Below, piece by piece: positions 42,810 through 51,843 of a stretch of 64,000 nt of DNA (its first letter is position 1; each line of letters opens with the position of its first letter). Below the pieces are notes generated by a model that was not told where the DNA came from, ran no database searches, and saw only the letters and a program-made list of their open reading frames with translations. This DNA comes from Clostridia bacterium. GTDB lineage: Bacteria; Bacillota; Clostridia; Lachnospirales; Lachnospiraceae. A program made the position numbers and the translations under genes. The stretch spans positions 14,003 through 78,002 of the forward strand of contig BNZC01000003.1 of the NCBI GenBank assembly GCA_026000755.1. Reading direction: 5' to 3'.

Positions 42810-43522
42810 AACAAGATGTCATGACACTGATTACACAGGCACAGAAAGGGGATAAAAAGGCGCGAGATTATCTGGTTCAGGAGAATCTGCCCTTGGTATG
42901 GAGTATTGTTCGTCGATTTTCAAACAGGGGAAAAGACCCGGAAGATTTGTTTCAGGTGGGCTGTATCGGCTTGATCAAGAGCATTGACAAATTTGATACA
43001 GGGTATGAGGTGCGATTTTCCACCTATGCCGTACCCCTCATTACAGGGGAAATCAAACGGCATTTACGAGATGATGGACCAATTAAGGTGAGCCGGCACT
43101 TGAAAGAGCAGGCAGCGAAAATTGAATTGGCAAGGCAGGCTTTCTGCGGAAAGGAAAAACGGGAGCCAAGCTTAAATGAGCTTTCGGCGGAAACGGGAAT
43201 TTTAAGGGAAGACATTGTCATGGCACTGGATGCGGCAAGCCGCATAGAATCCATTTACAAGACCGTTTCCAATCAGGACGGCAAAGAGGTGAGCCTTGCA
43301 GATAAACTGGCGAATGAAAAAGAGGAGCAGGAAAATTTAGAGAATCACCTGCTTTTGCAAAGTTTGTTAGAGGAGCTTTCGGGGGAAGAGAGGCATTTTA
43401 TTAAAGAGAGGTATTTTGAGGAAAAAACACAGAGCAAACTGGCGCAGGAACTGGGAATCTCCCAAGTGCAGGTGAGTCGTTTGGAGAAGAAGATATTGCT
43501 TAAAATGAGGAAGAAAGTGTAG
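42806..43522 (+). CDS. sigF: Forespore-specific sigma factor SigF
   Basis: 238 residues. Region 2 (LVWSIVRRF...EDLFQVGCIGLIKSIDKFD..FSTYAVPLITGEIKRHLRDDG), region 3 and region 4 helix-turn-helix (QSKLAQELGISQVQVSRLEKKIL). The ATG overlapping the spoIIAB stop gives the normal length; the frame is open further upstream only as a shadow. Presence of the intact three-gene operon argues for endospore formation. Confidence 0.95.
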   Translation: MKQDVMTLITQAQKGDKKARDYLVQENLPLVWSIVRRFSNRGKDPEDLFQVGCIGLIKSIDKFDTGYEVRFSTYAVPLITGEIKRHLRDDGPIKVSRHLKEQAAKIELARQAFCGKEKREPSLNELSAETGILREDIVMALDAASRIESIYKTVSNQDGKEVSLADKLANEKEEQENLENHLLLQSLLEELSGEERHFIKERYFEEKTQSKLAQELGISQVQVSRLEKKILLKMRKKV

Positions 43523-43577
43523 TGGTAAAATATATATTTGCAAAAAATTGCAAAATATGGTAAAATGAGAGAGTCGT

Positions 43578-43612
43578 CGTTACTGTTCAGAGGATACCTC
43601 TGAACAGTAACG
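43578..43612. mobile_element. Perfect 16+3+16 hairpin with MITE-like ends
   Basis: CGTTACTGTTCAGAGG-ATA-CCTCTGAACAGTAACG. The arms match the family end (GTTACT.TTCA). No poly-T follows, so it is not a classical terminator. Flanks match at five of eight positions. Probably another minimal element, like 33600-33629; it could also serve as a terminator of spoIIA transcription. Confidence 0.55.
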
Positions 43613-43646
43613 AGCCATTTATCGATTATTAGGGAGGGCTTCTCTC

Positions 43647-45281
43647 ATGGAAATTTTAATCAAAATCTCAAATGCCGTAAAACTATTGTTTTCCGAGGAA
43701 TACATATTGTTACTGGTTGCTTTGTCGCTTCTTTCGCTGAACGGGATAAGGCGTGCGATAGGCGGTTTCCGAGGCAGGAAGAATAAGTTACTGGATAGTT
43801 TTTATTACTCGTTATTTGTAATTGCCATTACGGTATTTGCCTTGGGGTCTTTATTGGATGTACTGGTGGGGAATCTCTGGCCGATTTTTGGCTTTATCGG
43901 TTCAGTCGGTATAGATGTGGCTCCTGCTTTTTTAGCTTTACATATCTGGCGGCAGACTTCCTATCTGGAAATCAAAAAAAACGTATTTATCCGTTATTTT
44001 TCCGTGCCGGCACTGATTGCCGTTTTGCAGTTGTTTGAAATGTATGGCGTGTTCGTTCCGAATCCCTTGTCTTTCTTGTTTGGCAATGCGGTTGCCTTAC
44101 AGGGGGTAGGATTGAAAGATTTGTTGTTGGCACTCTATGTCAGTTTTATGATTGTGCGATCCTATTTATTTTGTTTCAATGTGTTTTACCAGATGCCGCC
44201 GCATATGCAAAAAAGTGCGCGGAATCTTTTGATGTGCATTTCATTATTTGCCACAGCTCTAATAGGTGGTTTTGTTTTGTCTAAGTGGTTGGCGGCGGCA
44301 GTGCTTTTGATTGGCTTGTATTTCACAATGGAGATGTTATACGCCGCATTTTTTATTACCAATTCTTCCAATGTAATTGCTACCTCAAGGCGATTTGTCT
44401 TTGAGGGGATTAGTTCCTTTGTGGTGGTTGTCAGCAAAAAAGGCCGCATTTTAGATTGGAATATCAAAGACGGCAGTCAAAGCCCTGCTCTGCCAACCCC
44501 GTATTTCAGGGAACCTTTTGACAAATACAAAGAACGCATCCTGAAAAATAACGGAAGGGTTTCTTCCCATAGCGAAAATATCATAAGCGCCACTGCTAAA
44601 GATCAGGAGCATAACTATCAGATTGTCATTCATGAGATCGAAACCCAAACCAGGCACTTTGGACAGTTGGTTGAAATACAAGAAGTAACGGAGTTGTATT
44701 CTCTTTTGCATTATTTTGAGGACGTTGCTTTTATAGACCATTTGACAGGATTAAAAAACCGCAATGCCTATCAGAAATATATGAAAACAGCCTGTGTGGC
44801 AAATAATTTGCCCTTAGGCATTTTGACAGGTGATGTGAATTACCTGAAACGATTAAATGACAGTGGTGGGCATTTGTTAGGAGATAAGCTCCTGCGGACG
44901 GTTGCGGACATTGTCGTGCAGACGGTAGAGGAGAAAGCGAGGGACGAGGGTATGGATCCGTCACAGGTTTTTGTGTCGAGAGTAGGCGGTGATGAGTTGG
45001 TTATCCTCTACCCCCGAGGTGGGGAGAAAGCGGCAGCGGATTTTGTAAGCCGCATCAAGGTGAATTTGGAAGCGGCGTGTGATGATGAAATAGGAACACC
45101 CAGCGTATCTTGGGGATTTTCGGAGCTGACTGCTGTTGATCAAAGTTACAATGAGATATTTGAAATCGCCGATCGGCGCATGTATGCGGATAAGGAACGG
45201 CAGAAGGCCGGACGTGATGATGTGAATAGTGGATTTATACCGGTGCGAAAGGTTGAGGTGGAAGCGGACTTCTCTATATGA
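43647..45281 (+). CDS. Membrane-bound diguanylate cyclase (GGDEF domain)
   Basis: 544 residues: an N-terminal region with about seven membrane helices (residues 10-235) like sensor 7TM modules, a linker or PAS-like region (about 245-360), and a GGDEF domain. Active-site motif is GGDEL (447-451), with upstream DVNYLKRLND and GHLLGD motifs intact, so c-di-GMP synthesis is likely. No RxxD inhibitory site is seen before GGDEL, so product inhibition by that site is not expected. Target may include the PilZ protein at 10949. Confidence 0.87.
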   Translation: MEILIKISNAVKLLFSEEYILLLVALSLLSLNGIRRAIGGFRGRKNKLLDSFYYSLFVIAITVFALGSLLDVLVGNLWPIFGFIGSVGIDVAPAFLALHIWRQTSYLEIKKNVFIRYFSVPALIAVLQLFEMYGVFVPNPLSFLFGNAVALQGVGLKDLLLALYVSFMIVRSYLFCFNVFYQMPPHMQKSARNLLMCISLFATALIGGFVLSKWLAAAVLLIGLYFTMEMLYAAFFITNSSNVIATSRRFVFEGISSFVVVVSKKGRILDWNIKDGSQSPALPTPYFREPFDKYKERILKNNGRVSSHSENIISATAKDQEHNYQIVIHEIETQTRHFGQLVEIQEVTELYSLLHYFEDVAFIDHLTGLKNRNAYQKYMKTACVANNLPLGILTGDVNYLKRLNDSGGHLLGDKLLRTVADIVVQTVEEKARDEGMDPSQVFVSRVGGDELVILYPRGGEKAAADFVSRIKVNLEAACDDEIGTPSVSWGFSELTAVDQSYNEIFEIADRRMYADKERQKAGRDDVNSGFIPVRKVEVEADFSI

Positions 45282-45340
45282 GTCAAAACGGCAGCTGACT
45301 TTGTTTATGACGAGGGTCGCAAAAACTGACGTAGGAGTGG

Positions 45341-45994
45341 ATGATAAGAATGGATGTTAAACCTACATTATATTTAGTCACCGACAGGGCAGGAATAAGC
45401 GCAGAAATCCTATTACAGAAGGTAGAATCTGCTCTAAAAGGCGGTGTGACCATGGTACAGCTGCGGGAGAAGGATTGTTCGACCGTGGAATATCTGGAAT
45501 TGGCAAGGGCAGTACATGAGATTACAAGCCGATACCATGTGCCGCTTTTGATTAACGACCGTGCAGACATTGCCCTTGCGGCAGGTGCGGAAGGTTTGCA
45601 TGTGGGTACCGATGATATGCCCGTAAAGGAAGCAAGGAAGCTAATGGGGGCGGATAAAATCATAGGGGCGACGGCAAAAACCGTAGAACGTGCAAAATGT
45701 GCGGAACGTGACGGAGCGGATTATCTGGGAGTAGGAGCCATCTTTGCCTCATCGGTGAAGTCCAATACCAAGATTACCGATTTAGAAAGTGTAAAGGATA
45801 TCTGCGAAAGCGTGTCCATTCCCGTGGTAGCCATCAGCGGAATCAATCGAGGAAATTTAGACGTGTTAATCGGCAGTCCGATTCAGGGGATAGCAGTTAT
45901 TACAGCGATTATGGGAGCGGCGGATAGCGAAGCAGAGGCACGTTTCTTAAAGAGGGACATTCATGAAAAAATTCTTGACCATAGCAGGTTCTGA
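45341..45994 (+). CDS. thiE: Thiamine-phosphate synthase ThiE
   Basis: Joins HMP-pyrophosphate and thiazole phosphate. 217 residues with YLVTDR, QLREKD, LINDRADIALAAGAEGLHVG, YLGVGAIF.S.K and VAISGI motifs. The ATG at 45341 is very close to AGGAG; 45350 is the alternative start. Overlaps thiD by 32 bases. There is no space upstream for a TPP riboswitch. Confidence 0.93.
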   Translation: MIRMDVKPTLYLVTDRAGISAEILLQKVESALKGGVTMVQLREKDCSTVEYLELARAVHEITSRYHVPLLINDRADIALAAGAEGLHVGTDDMPVKEARKLMGADKIIGATAKTVERAKCAERDGADYLGVGAIFASSVKSNTKITDLESVKDICESVSIPVVAISGINRGNLDVLIGSPIQGIAVITAIMGAADSEAEARFLKRDIHEKILDHSRF

Positions 45995-46730
45995 TGCAAG
46001 CGGCGGTGCAGGTATACAGGCGGATATTCGGACAGCAACTCTGCACGGCTTGTATTCTATGAGTATTATCACAGCACTTACAGCACAGAATACCACAGGC
46101 GTACAGGGCATTGCCCCGACTGACCCTGCCTTTGTGGCAAAGCAAACGGACAGCGTGTTTTCGGATATTAGACCCGATGCAATCAAAATAGGAATGCTTG
46201 CCAATGCAGGGGTGATAAGAGCCGTGGCAGAGAAATTGAGAGAGCATGAGGGCCGAAACATTGTGCTAGATCCTGTCATGGTGGCAAGCAGCGGCGCACA
46301 CTTGTTTGATGAGGAAGCGGTTTCTGTGTTAAAAGAGGATTTAATTTCCTTGGCGGATGTGATAACGCCAAATATTAGAGAAGCAGAAGTGCTAAGCGGC
46401 ATTTCCATTCGGAATCGGGAAGAAGCGGTAGCGGCAGCGGCTGAAATAGGGAAATGGTATGGGGGTGCAATCTTGATTACGGGAGGGCATTTTTCAGAGA
46501 GTAGTGATGATTTGCTGTATCGACAAGGGGAAAGTACTTGGTTTTGTGCAACCCGCATAGACAACCCCAACAATCATGGTACGGGCTGTACTTTTTCCAG
46601 TGCCTTAGCGTGTAATATGGCGTTGGGCTATGAACTGACAGAGAGTGTGAGAAGGGCAAAGGACTATGTTAGGCGGGCGTTGGCATTGCAGCTTGATTTG
46701 GGGAGAGGAAGTGGACCGCTCGGGTTTTAG
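45963..46730 (+). CDS. thiD: Hydroxymethylpyrimidine (phosphate) kinase ThiD
   Basis: 255-residue ribokinase-family enzyme that phosphorylates HMP and HMP-P for ThiE. Motifs: TIAGSDASGGAGIQAD, GM(L)AN, VLDPVMVASSG, and the C-terminal NHGTGCTFSSALA. It overlaps the end of thiE, so the two are coupled. With no thiamine thiazole or thiC genes here, the pair may act in salvage. Confidence 0.94.
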   Translation: MKKFLTIAGSDASGGAGIQADIRTATLHGLYSMSIITALTAQNTTGVQGIAPTDPAFVAKQTDSVFSDIRPDAIKIGMLANAGVIRAVAEKLREHEGRNIVLDPVMVASSGAHLFDEEAVSVLKEDLISLADVITPNIREAEVLSGISIRNREEAVAAAAEIGKWYGGAILITGGHFSESSDDLLYRQGESTWFCATRIDNPNNHGTGCTFSSALACNMALGYELTESVRRAKDYVRRALALQLDLGRGSGPLGF

Positions 46731-46846
46731 TCGTGTAACTCCGGAAATTTCCTGCTTTGAACCTAGATAAAGTGTGGACAGTAACCAACAGTGTTAGCGG
46801 TGTTTTGAAAAAAATAAAAAAAACACTTCCCAAGCATAGAAAATCA

Positions 46847-46855
46847 TGCTATAAT
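46847..46855 (+). promoter_or_regulatory. Extended -10 promoter of the SCIFF operon
   Basis: TGCTATAAT (TG at 46847-46848, TATAAT at 46850-46855), about 58 bases before the SCIFF start. The -35 is weak, as usual for extended -10 promoters. The preceding 46731-46840 holds only an A-rich stretch. Confidence 0.6.
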
Positions 46856-46913
46856 CATAATTGCTGAATCTTCTTATTTATAGAAAGAAACGAATCGAAA
46901 GGAAACCATTATT

Positions 46914-47072
46914 ATGAAACATGTAAAAACATTGAATACACAGAAATTACAGCAGACCGTGAAAAAGGGTGGTTGCGGCGAATGCCAAACCTCATGTCAG
47001 TCTGCTTGCAAGACTTCTTGCACAGTGGGAAACCAAAGCTGTGAGAACAAGGAACAAAAGGCGGTAAAGTGA
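46914..47072 (+). CDS. scfA: Six-cysteine SCIFF peptide precursor
   Basis: 52-residue ribosomal peptide with leader MKHVKTLNTQKLQQTVKKGG and the core CGECQTSCQSACKTSC......C, the invariant six-cysteine pattern of SCIFF (six Cys in forty-five). Too short for many ORF callers. Converted to a thioether-bridged peptide (a ranthipeptide) by the adjacent radical SAM enzyme. Near-universal in Clostridia; biological role not established. Overlaps the maturase by 4 bases (GTGA). Confidence 0.95.
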   Translation: MKHVKTLNTQKLQQTVKKGGCGECQTSCQSACKTSCTVGNQSCENKEQKAVK

Positions 47073-48550
47073 GGAGATTTTTATTACATCAGTACAAAAG
47101 CAATGGCTTAAATATTGTTCTGGACGTAAATAGTGGCGCAGTGCATTTGGTGGATGATGTAACCTATGACCTTTTGCCCTTGTATGAAACGACTGTCCTC
47201 GGGGAAAGATCAGAGAAAACGAAAGAAGAACTTTCGGAAAAGCTTAGGGAAGAGAACACGGCAGAAACGAAAGAAGCAATCATAGAGCAGCTTTCACGGA
47301 CTTATCCGAAAGCAGACATTGAGGAAGCTTTAGAAGAAGTGAAGCAACTGGAGCAAGCCGGTGTTTTATTTACAAGAGACGAATACGAGGATTTACACAT
47401 CGCTCATACCGAGCCGGTGGTAAAGGCCTTATGTCTTCATATCGCCCATGACTGCAACTTGGCTTGCCGTTATTGTTTTGCGGAAGAAGGGGAGTATCAT
47501 GGCAGACGAGCCTTGATGTCTTTGGAAACAGGAAAGGCGGCACTGGATTTTCTGATTGCAAATTCGGGAAACCGGCGCAATCTTGAAGTGGATTTCTTTG
47601 GCGGCGAACCGCTGATGAATTGGTTTGTGGTAAAAGAAATTGTAGCATATGGCAGGGCGTTAGAAGCCGGGCATGACAAGCATTTTCGTTTCACCTTAAC
47701 CACAAATGGGGTCCTGTTAGACGAGGAGATGATAGCTTTTGCCAATCAGCTGTTGCCCTCGGGAGAACCGCAGATTGCCAATGTAGTACTCAGTCTGGAT
47801 GGACGAGAAGAGGTTCATGACCGTATGCGACCCTTTCGGGGAGGGCAGGGGAGCTATGAATTGGTAGCACCAAAACTCTTGCGATTTGCAAAAGAGCGGG
47901 GGCAGAAAAATTATTATGTCAGGGGAACCTTTACCCGCCATAATTTGGATTTTGCGGAAGATGTCCTGCATTTGGCGGATTTGGGCTTTACACAGATTTC
48001 GGTAGAGCCGGTGGTAGCGGATACAAATGAGGACTATGCCATTCAAACGGAGGATTTACCCCGGGCATTTGCGGAATATGATGCTCTGGCGGCGGAAATG
48101 ATTCGACGCCGGAAAGAGGGGAAGGGCTTTTGCTTTTTCCATTTCATGATAGATTTAGAGGGGGGACCCTGTGTGGCAAAACGCTTAAGAGGTTGCGGCG
48201 CAGGAACGGAATATTTGGCTGTGACCCCTTGGGGAGATTTGTATCCCTGTCATCAATTTGCAGGAGAGGACGGTTTGAAAATCGGAACCGTCACAGAAGG
48301 CATTACAAACACCAAGCTTCGAGAGATTTTCTCCAAGGTAAATGTTTACAGTAAGCCTGCCTGTAAGAATTGTTTTGCCAAGTTTTATTGCAGCGGTGGC
48401 TGTGGGGCGAATAGCTATCATTTTTCCGAAACCGCAGGAGATACACTTGCCCATAAGTTGAATCAGCCCTATGAAATCGGCTGTGAGTTGCAACGGAAAC
48501 GTGTGGAGTGTGCCATTATGATAAAGGCAATGGAGAGTAGTGAATTGTAA
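47069..48550 (+). CDS. scfB: SCIFF radical SAM maturase
   Basis: 493 residues. An N-terminal peptide-recognition region (about 1-115), the radical SAM cluster motif CxxxCxxC at C129, C133 and C136, FFGGEPL(M), and a C-terminal SPASM region with many cysteines (GCGAGTEYLAV, YPCHQF, CKNCFAKFYCSGGC). Forms Cys-to-alpha-carbon thioether links in ScfA. GTG start overlapping scfA. The following secDF is the common neighbour and suggests export of the product. Confidence 0.95.
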   Translation: MRRFLLHQYKSNGLNIVLDVNSGAVHLVDDVTYDLLPLYETTVLGERSEKTKEELSEKLREENTAETKEAIIEQLSRTYPKADIEEALEEVKQLEQAGVLFTRDEYEDLHIAHTEPVVKALCLHIAHDCNLACRYCFAEEGEYHGRRALMSLETGKAALDFLIANSGNRRNLEVDFFGGEPLMNWFVVKEIVAYGRALEAGHDKHFRFTLTTNGVLLDEEMIAFANQLLPSGEPQIANVVLSLDGREEVHDRMRPFRGGQGSYELVAPKLLRFAKERGQKNYYVRGTFTRHNLDFAEDVLHLADLGFTQISVEPVVADTNEDYAIQTEDLPRAFAEYDALAAEMIRRRKEGKGFCFFHFMIDLEGGPCVAKRLRGCGAGTEYLAVTPWGDLYPCHQFAGEDGLKIGTVTEGITNTKLREIFSKVNVYSKPACKNCFAKFYCSGGCGANSYHFSETAGDTLAHKLNQPYEIGCELQRKRVECAIMIKAMESSEL

Positions 48551-48662
48551 TTTTGCGAAACCGTAACAATCAACGTGAGAATCTTACCAAACAGAGAACA
48601 TCCGGTAAGTGTTATATAAATATATTTATTAAATCTTAATTTAATTTTCGGGAGGAATACCA

Positions 48663-50837
48663 ATGAAACGAAGTAAAGGGATAGCCCTGTTTGTCTTGAT
48701 TCTGCTTATTTTAATAGTATCATCTTTAGGGGCAGGGTTTATTATCAAAAAGACAGGAGAGGGTTCAACGAAGAGCATTAAGTTGGGTCTTGATTTGGCA
48801 GGAGGGGTAAGCATTACCTATCAAACGGTAAAGGATAATCCCACCGATGAAGAAATGAGTGATACGATTTACAAACTGCAACGGCGTGTGGAATCTTACA
48901 GCACGGAAGCGCAGGTTTATAAAGAGGGAAGCAATCGAATCAACATTGAAATTCCCGGGGTAAATGATGCCAATGCTATTTTGACAGAGCTTGGAAAGCC
49001 GGGTTCTTTGAATTTCCAAGATGGAGATGGAAATGTGGTATTGACGGGAACGGACATTGCCGATGCCCAGGCGGGCAGCAGCAGTCATCAAGTGACCGGT
49101 TCTCAGGAATATGTGGTAGAGTTGACCTTGACACCGGAGGGAACGGCGAAATTTGCCAAAGCCACCGCAGATAATGTGGGCAAGCGGATTGCCATTGTAT
49201 TTGACGGACAGACCATCAGCAATCCCAATGTAAATGAAGCTATTACAGGGGGACAAGCGCAGATTACAGGTATGGCAAACTACAAGGAAGCGGAACTTCT
49301 GGCTTCGCAGATTCGTATCGGTTCCCTATCCTTGGAGCTTGAGGAATTGCATTCTAAGGTGGTGGGCGCACAGCTTGGATCAGAAGCCTTAGCAACCAGC
49401 TTAAAGGCGGCGGCGGTAGGGCTTGTATTGATTCTGCTGTTTATGCTTGTGGTATATTTGATTCCGGGACTTGCGGCAAATATTGCCTTACTCCTATACT
49501 GCGGGTTGCTCATCGGGGTTTTGTGGATCTTTGACATTACATTGACCCTGCCGGGTATTGCAGGTATCGTCTTATCCATTGGTATGGCGGTGGATGCAAA
49601 TGTGTTGATTTTCGCTCGTCTTCGGGAGGAACTTGCGGCAGGACGAAGTGTGGAGATGGCCATGAAAGTGGGCTTCCAAAAGGCATTTTCTGCGATTTTT
49701 GATGGAAACCTTACCACTTTGATTGCAGCCGTTGTATTGGGACTGCGCGGTTCCGGTCCGGTAAAGGGCTTTGCCTATACTTTAGGAATTGGTGTGGTGT
49801 TATCCATGTTTACGGCGTTGGTGGTAACCAGATGGATTCTGCGTTGCTTTTTGGCCATGGGTATTACGGATCCTAAATTCTATGGACAGCAAAAACAACG
49901 GAAGCCCTTTGATTTTATCGGCAAAAGAGTGCCTTGCTTTGTCATTTCCATTGCCCTTGTGGTGGCGGGTGTGGTTGGCATGGGCATACACGAATACAAG
50001 TTAGGCACACCCTTAAATTACAGTTTGGATTTTGTGGGGGGAAATGCCACTACCGTAACCTTTAATCAAGATTATACAATTGAAGAAATTAACAAAGAGA
50101 TTGTTCCCGTGGTGTCGCAGTTGACAGGGGATGGCAATGTGCAGACCCAGAAGATTGACGGCACGAATGAGGTGGTAATTAAGACGCGCTCTTTGAACTT
50201 AGAGGAACGAGAAGCCCTTAGTAACGGTTTGGTGGAATCGTTTGGCGTGGATAAGGCACAGATCCTGTCTGAGAATATCAGTTCCACCGTCAGCAATGAG
50301 ATGAAGTCTGATGCAATTTGGGCAGTTGTGATAGCCTCGATTTGTATGTTGATTTATATCTGGTTTCGATTTAAGGATATTCGCTTTGCCAGTGCCGCAA
50401 TTATCGAATTATTAAATGACCTTTTAATTGTTTTGGCCTTTTATGCGATTTGCAGGGTTACCGTGGGCAATACCTTTATTGCCTGTATGCTGACGATTAT
50501 GGGTTACTCTCTAAATTCCACGGTAGTTATCTTTGACCGTATCCGTGAGAATATGGTAGGGGTGAAAGAGCAGACCCCTGAGGTCTTAAAAGAGGTTGCC
50601 AACCACAGTATTACCCAGAGCTTATCGCGTTGTATTAATACTTCACTGACCCTCCTTATTATGGTCTTTGTATTGTGGCTGTTTGGTGTGGCTTCCATTC
50701 GGGAATTTGCTGCTCCGCTGATTGTAGGTGTTTTGGCAGGAGCATATTCGGACATCTTCGTGACCAGTTCTTTGTGGTATGTATTTAAGACTCGGTTTGG
50801 GAAGAAAGCAAAGCTTGCAAGGAAGCGAAAAAGTTGA
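48663..50837 (+). CDS. secDF: Fused protein-export membrane protein SecDF
   Basis: 724 residues: twelve membrane helices in two halves, a P1-like periplasmic domain after helix 1 (GLDLAGGVSI, typical SecD), SecD helices with LPGIAGIVLSIGMAVDANVLIFARLREE, then SecF (SLDFVGGNATTV; GYSLNSTVVIFDRIRENM). Uses the proton gradient to help Sec-dependent export. GGGAGGA upstream. The stop codon overlaps the -35 of the next promoter. Confidence 0.95.
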   Translation: MKRSKGIALFVLILLILIVSSLGAGFIIKKTGEGSTKSIKLGLDLAGGVSITYQTVKDNPTDEEMSDTIYKLQRRVESYSTEAQVYKEGSNRINIEIPGVNDANAILTELGKPGSLNFQDGDGNVVLTGTDIADAQAGSSSHQVTGSQEYVVELTLTPEGTAKFAKATADNVGKRIAIVFDGQTISNPNVNEAITGGQAQITGMANYKEAELLASQIRIGSLSLELEELHSKVVGAQLGSEALATSLKAAAVGLVLILLFMLVVYLIPGLAANIALLLYCGLLIGVLWIFDITLTLPGIAGIVLSIGMAVDANVLIFARLREELAAGRSVEMAMKVGFQKAFSAIFDGNLTTLIAAVVLGLRGSGPVKGFAYTLGIGVVLSMFTALVVTRWILRCFLAMGITDPKFYGQQKQRKPFDFIGKRVPCFVISIALVVAGVVGMGIHEYKLGTPLNYSLDFVGGNATTVTFNQDYTIEEINKEIVPVVSQLTGDGNVQTQKIDGTNEVVIKTRSLNLEEREALSNGLVESFGVDKAQILSENISSTVSNEMKSDAIWAVVIASICMLIYIWFRFKDIRFASAAIIELLNDLLIVLAFYAICRVTVGNTFIACMLTIMGYSLNSTVVIFDRIRENMVGVKEQTPEVLKEVANHSITQSLSRCINTSLTLLIMVFVLWLFGVASIREFAAPLIVGVLAGAYSDIFVTSSLWYVFKTRFGKKAKLARKRKS

Positions 50838-50862
50838 CAAAAGTCCGGGTTTGTGATACAAT
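50834..50862 (+). promoter_or_regulatory. Consensus sigma-A promoter at the end of secDF
   Basis: TTGACA (50834-50839) overlaps the secDF stop; 17-base spacer; TACAAT (50857-50862). It would start transcription at about 50869, within the structured repeat upstream of the next gene. Confidence 0.75.
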
Positions 50863-50985
50863 GAGCGCAAGCGAGAAGAGCGTGCTTGCACGTTCGGCGA
50901 GCGACGAATTTTGGTCATGATTCGCAGAATCGTGACATAATGAGCGCAAGTGAATGGAATGACCAAAGTGACCAAGCGGGGGAGG
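50863..50985 (+). repeat. Structured leader repeat, copy 2
   Basis: Matches 14935-15038 closely. Hairpins CGTGC-TT-GCACG, GTTC-GGC-GAGC (with a G-T pair) and TCATGATTC/GAATCGTGA. The last stem has T-A where copy 1 has C-G. Lies in the 5' leader of the downstream gene, right after the promoter. Confidence 0.6.
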
Positions 50986-50992
50986 CCAACCC

Positions 50993-51751
50993 ATGGAAGA
51001 TAAGAATACAGAAAGCACAACCGCAGAAGAAGCGGCAGTGTCCGAGGAACCGATCGTAGATGCAGAATATGATGAGGATTATGCGGCGATACGAGAGGAA
51101 CTTGCGAAGAGAAAAGTAGAACGGGCAAGTGAAAAGGTCGCAAGAAAAGGAACCAAAAGGGGTAAAAGGAGCAAAGAGGCAAAGAGCGAAAGCGGTGACA
51201 AAGAGGGTAAGGGAAAAGATAAGCTATTTCCGGTTTTGCTCCTGTTTTGGGGAATCTGCCTGATGTTGTTGTTGACTATGTTCATGCACCATTTGGGATT
51301 TTTCCATTATCCTTGGGAGAAAAAGATAAAAGCAGTTATTGCGGGGGATTTGTTTCCGGGAGAGGGTGAAGCCGCAGAAGGTGCGCTGGAGGGCATGACA
51401 GAGGATGATATTTTAGCCCAGATGCAGAAAGTGGCAGATGCTGCGTATTTTTCCTTTAAGATTAATGCGGTGCCGGAATTTGAGAATGGTAAGGCGGAAG
51501 GGAATTTAGAGATTGAGAACCCCTCCTACAACATCTATCCCATGGTTGTGCAAATTACCCTAGAGGATACAGGGGAGCTGATTTATGATTCAGGTGGTAT
51601 TATGCCCAATCGTCATATCCAAAGCGACAAGCTGAAGAAAGTACTGCCGGCAGGGGAATACAGAGCGATTGCACATTTTTATGCCTATGACCCTGATACG
51701 AAACAGAATATGGGTGAGCAGAGGGCAGTACTTAATATTACGATACATTAA
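50993..51751 (+). CDS. Membrane protein of unknown function
   Basis: 252 residues: an acidic start, a strongly basic segment (about 40-75), one membrane helix (about 80-98), and an extracellular beta-rich domain (about 140-252) with IENPSYNIYPMVVQITLEDTGELIYDSG. I recognise this extracellular pattern from Clostridia membrane proteins but know no function. The GGGGGAGG ribosome binding site is strong. It may be the target of the structured leader. Confidence 0.7.
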   Translation: MEDKNTESTTAEEAAVSEEPIVDAEYDEDYAAIREELAKRKVERASEKVARKGTKRGKRSKEAKSESGDKEGKGKDKLFPVLLLFWGICLMLLLTMFMHHLGFFHYPWEKKIKAVIAGDLFPGEGEAAEGALEGMTEDDILAQMQKVADAAYFSFKINAVPEFENGKAEGNLEIENPSYNIYPMVVQITLEDTGELIYDSGGIMPNRHIQSDKLKKVLPAGEYRAIAHFYAYDPDTKQNMGEQRAVLNITIH

Positions 51752-51781
51752 AAGAGCGATTGCCACGTGATAAGGGACCAT

Positions 51782-51823
51782 AAAATCAAGATCGAGCAGA
51801 GGTGTTCGGTCTTGGTTTTGCTT
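51782..51823 (+). terminator. Possible terminator before deoB
   Basis: AAAATCAAGATCGA pairs with TTCGGTCTTGGTTTT (with G-T pairs), followed by GCTTTT. Imperfect stem; supported by position between the unknown membrane protein and deoB. Confidence 0.4.
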
Positions 51824-51843
51824 TTGGAGAAAATGGGGGAAAT

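Noticed and set aside
45282..45340. TPP riboswitch before thiE
   Set aside because: The 59-base gap is too short and has none of the conserved TPP-box sequence.
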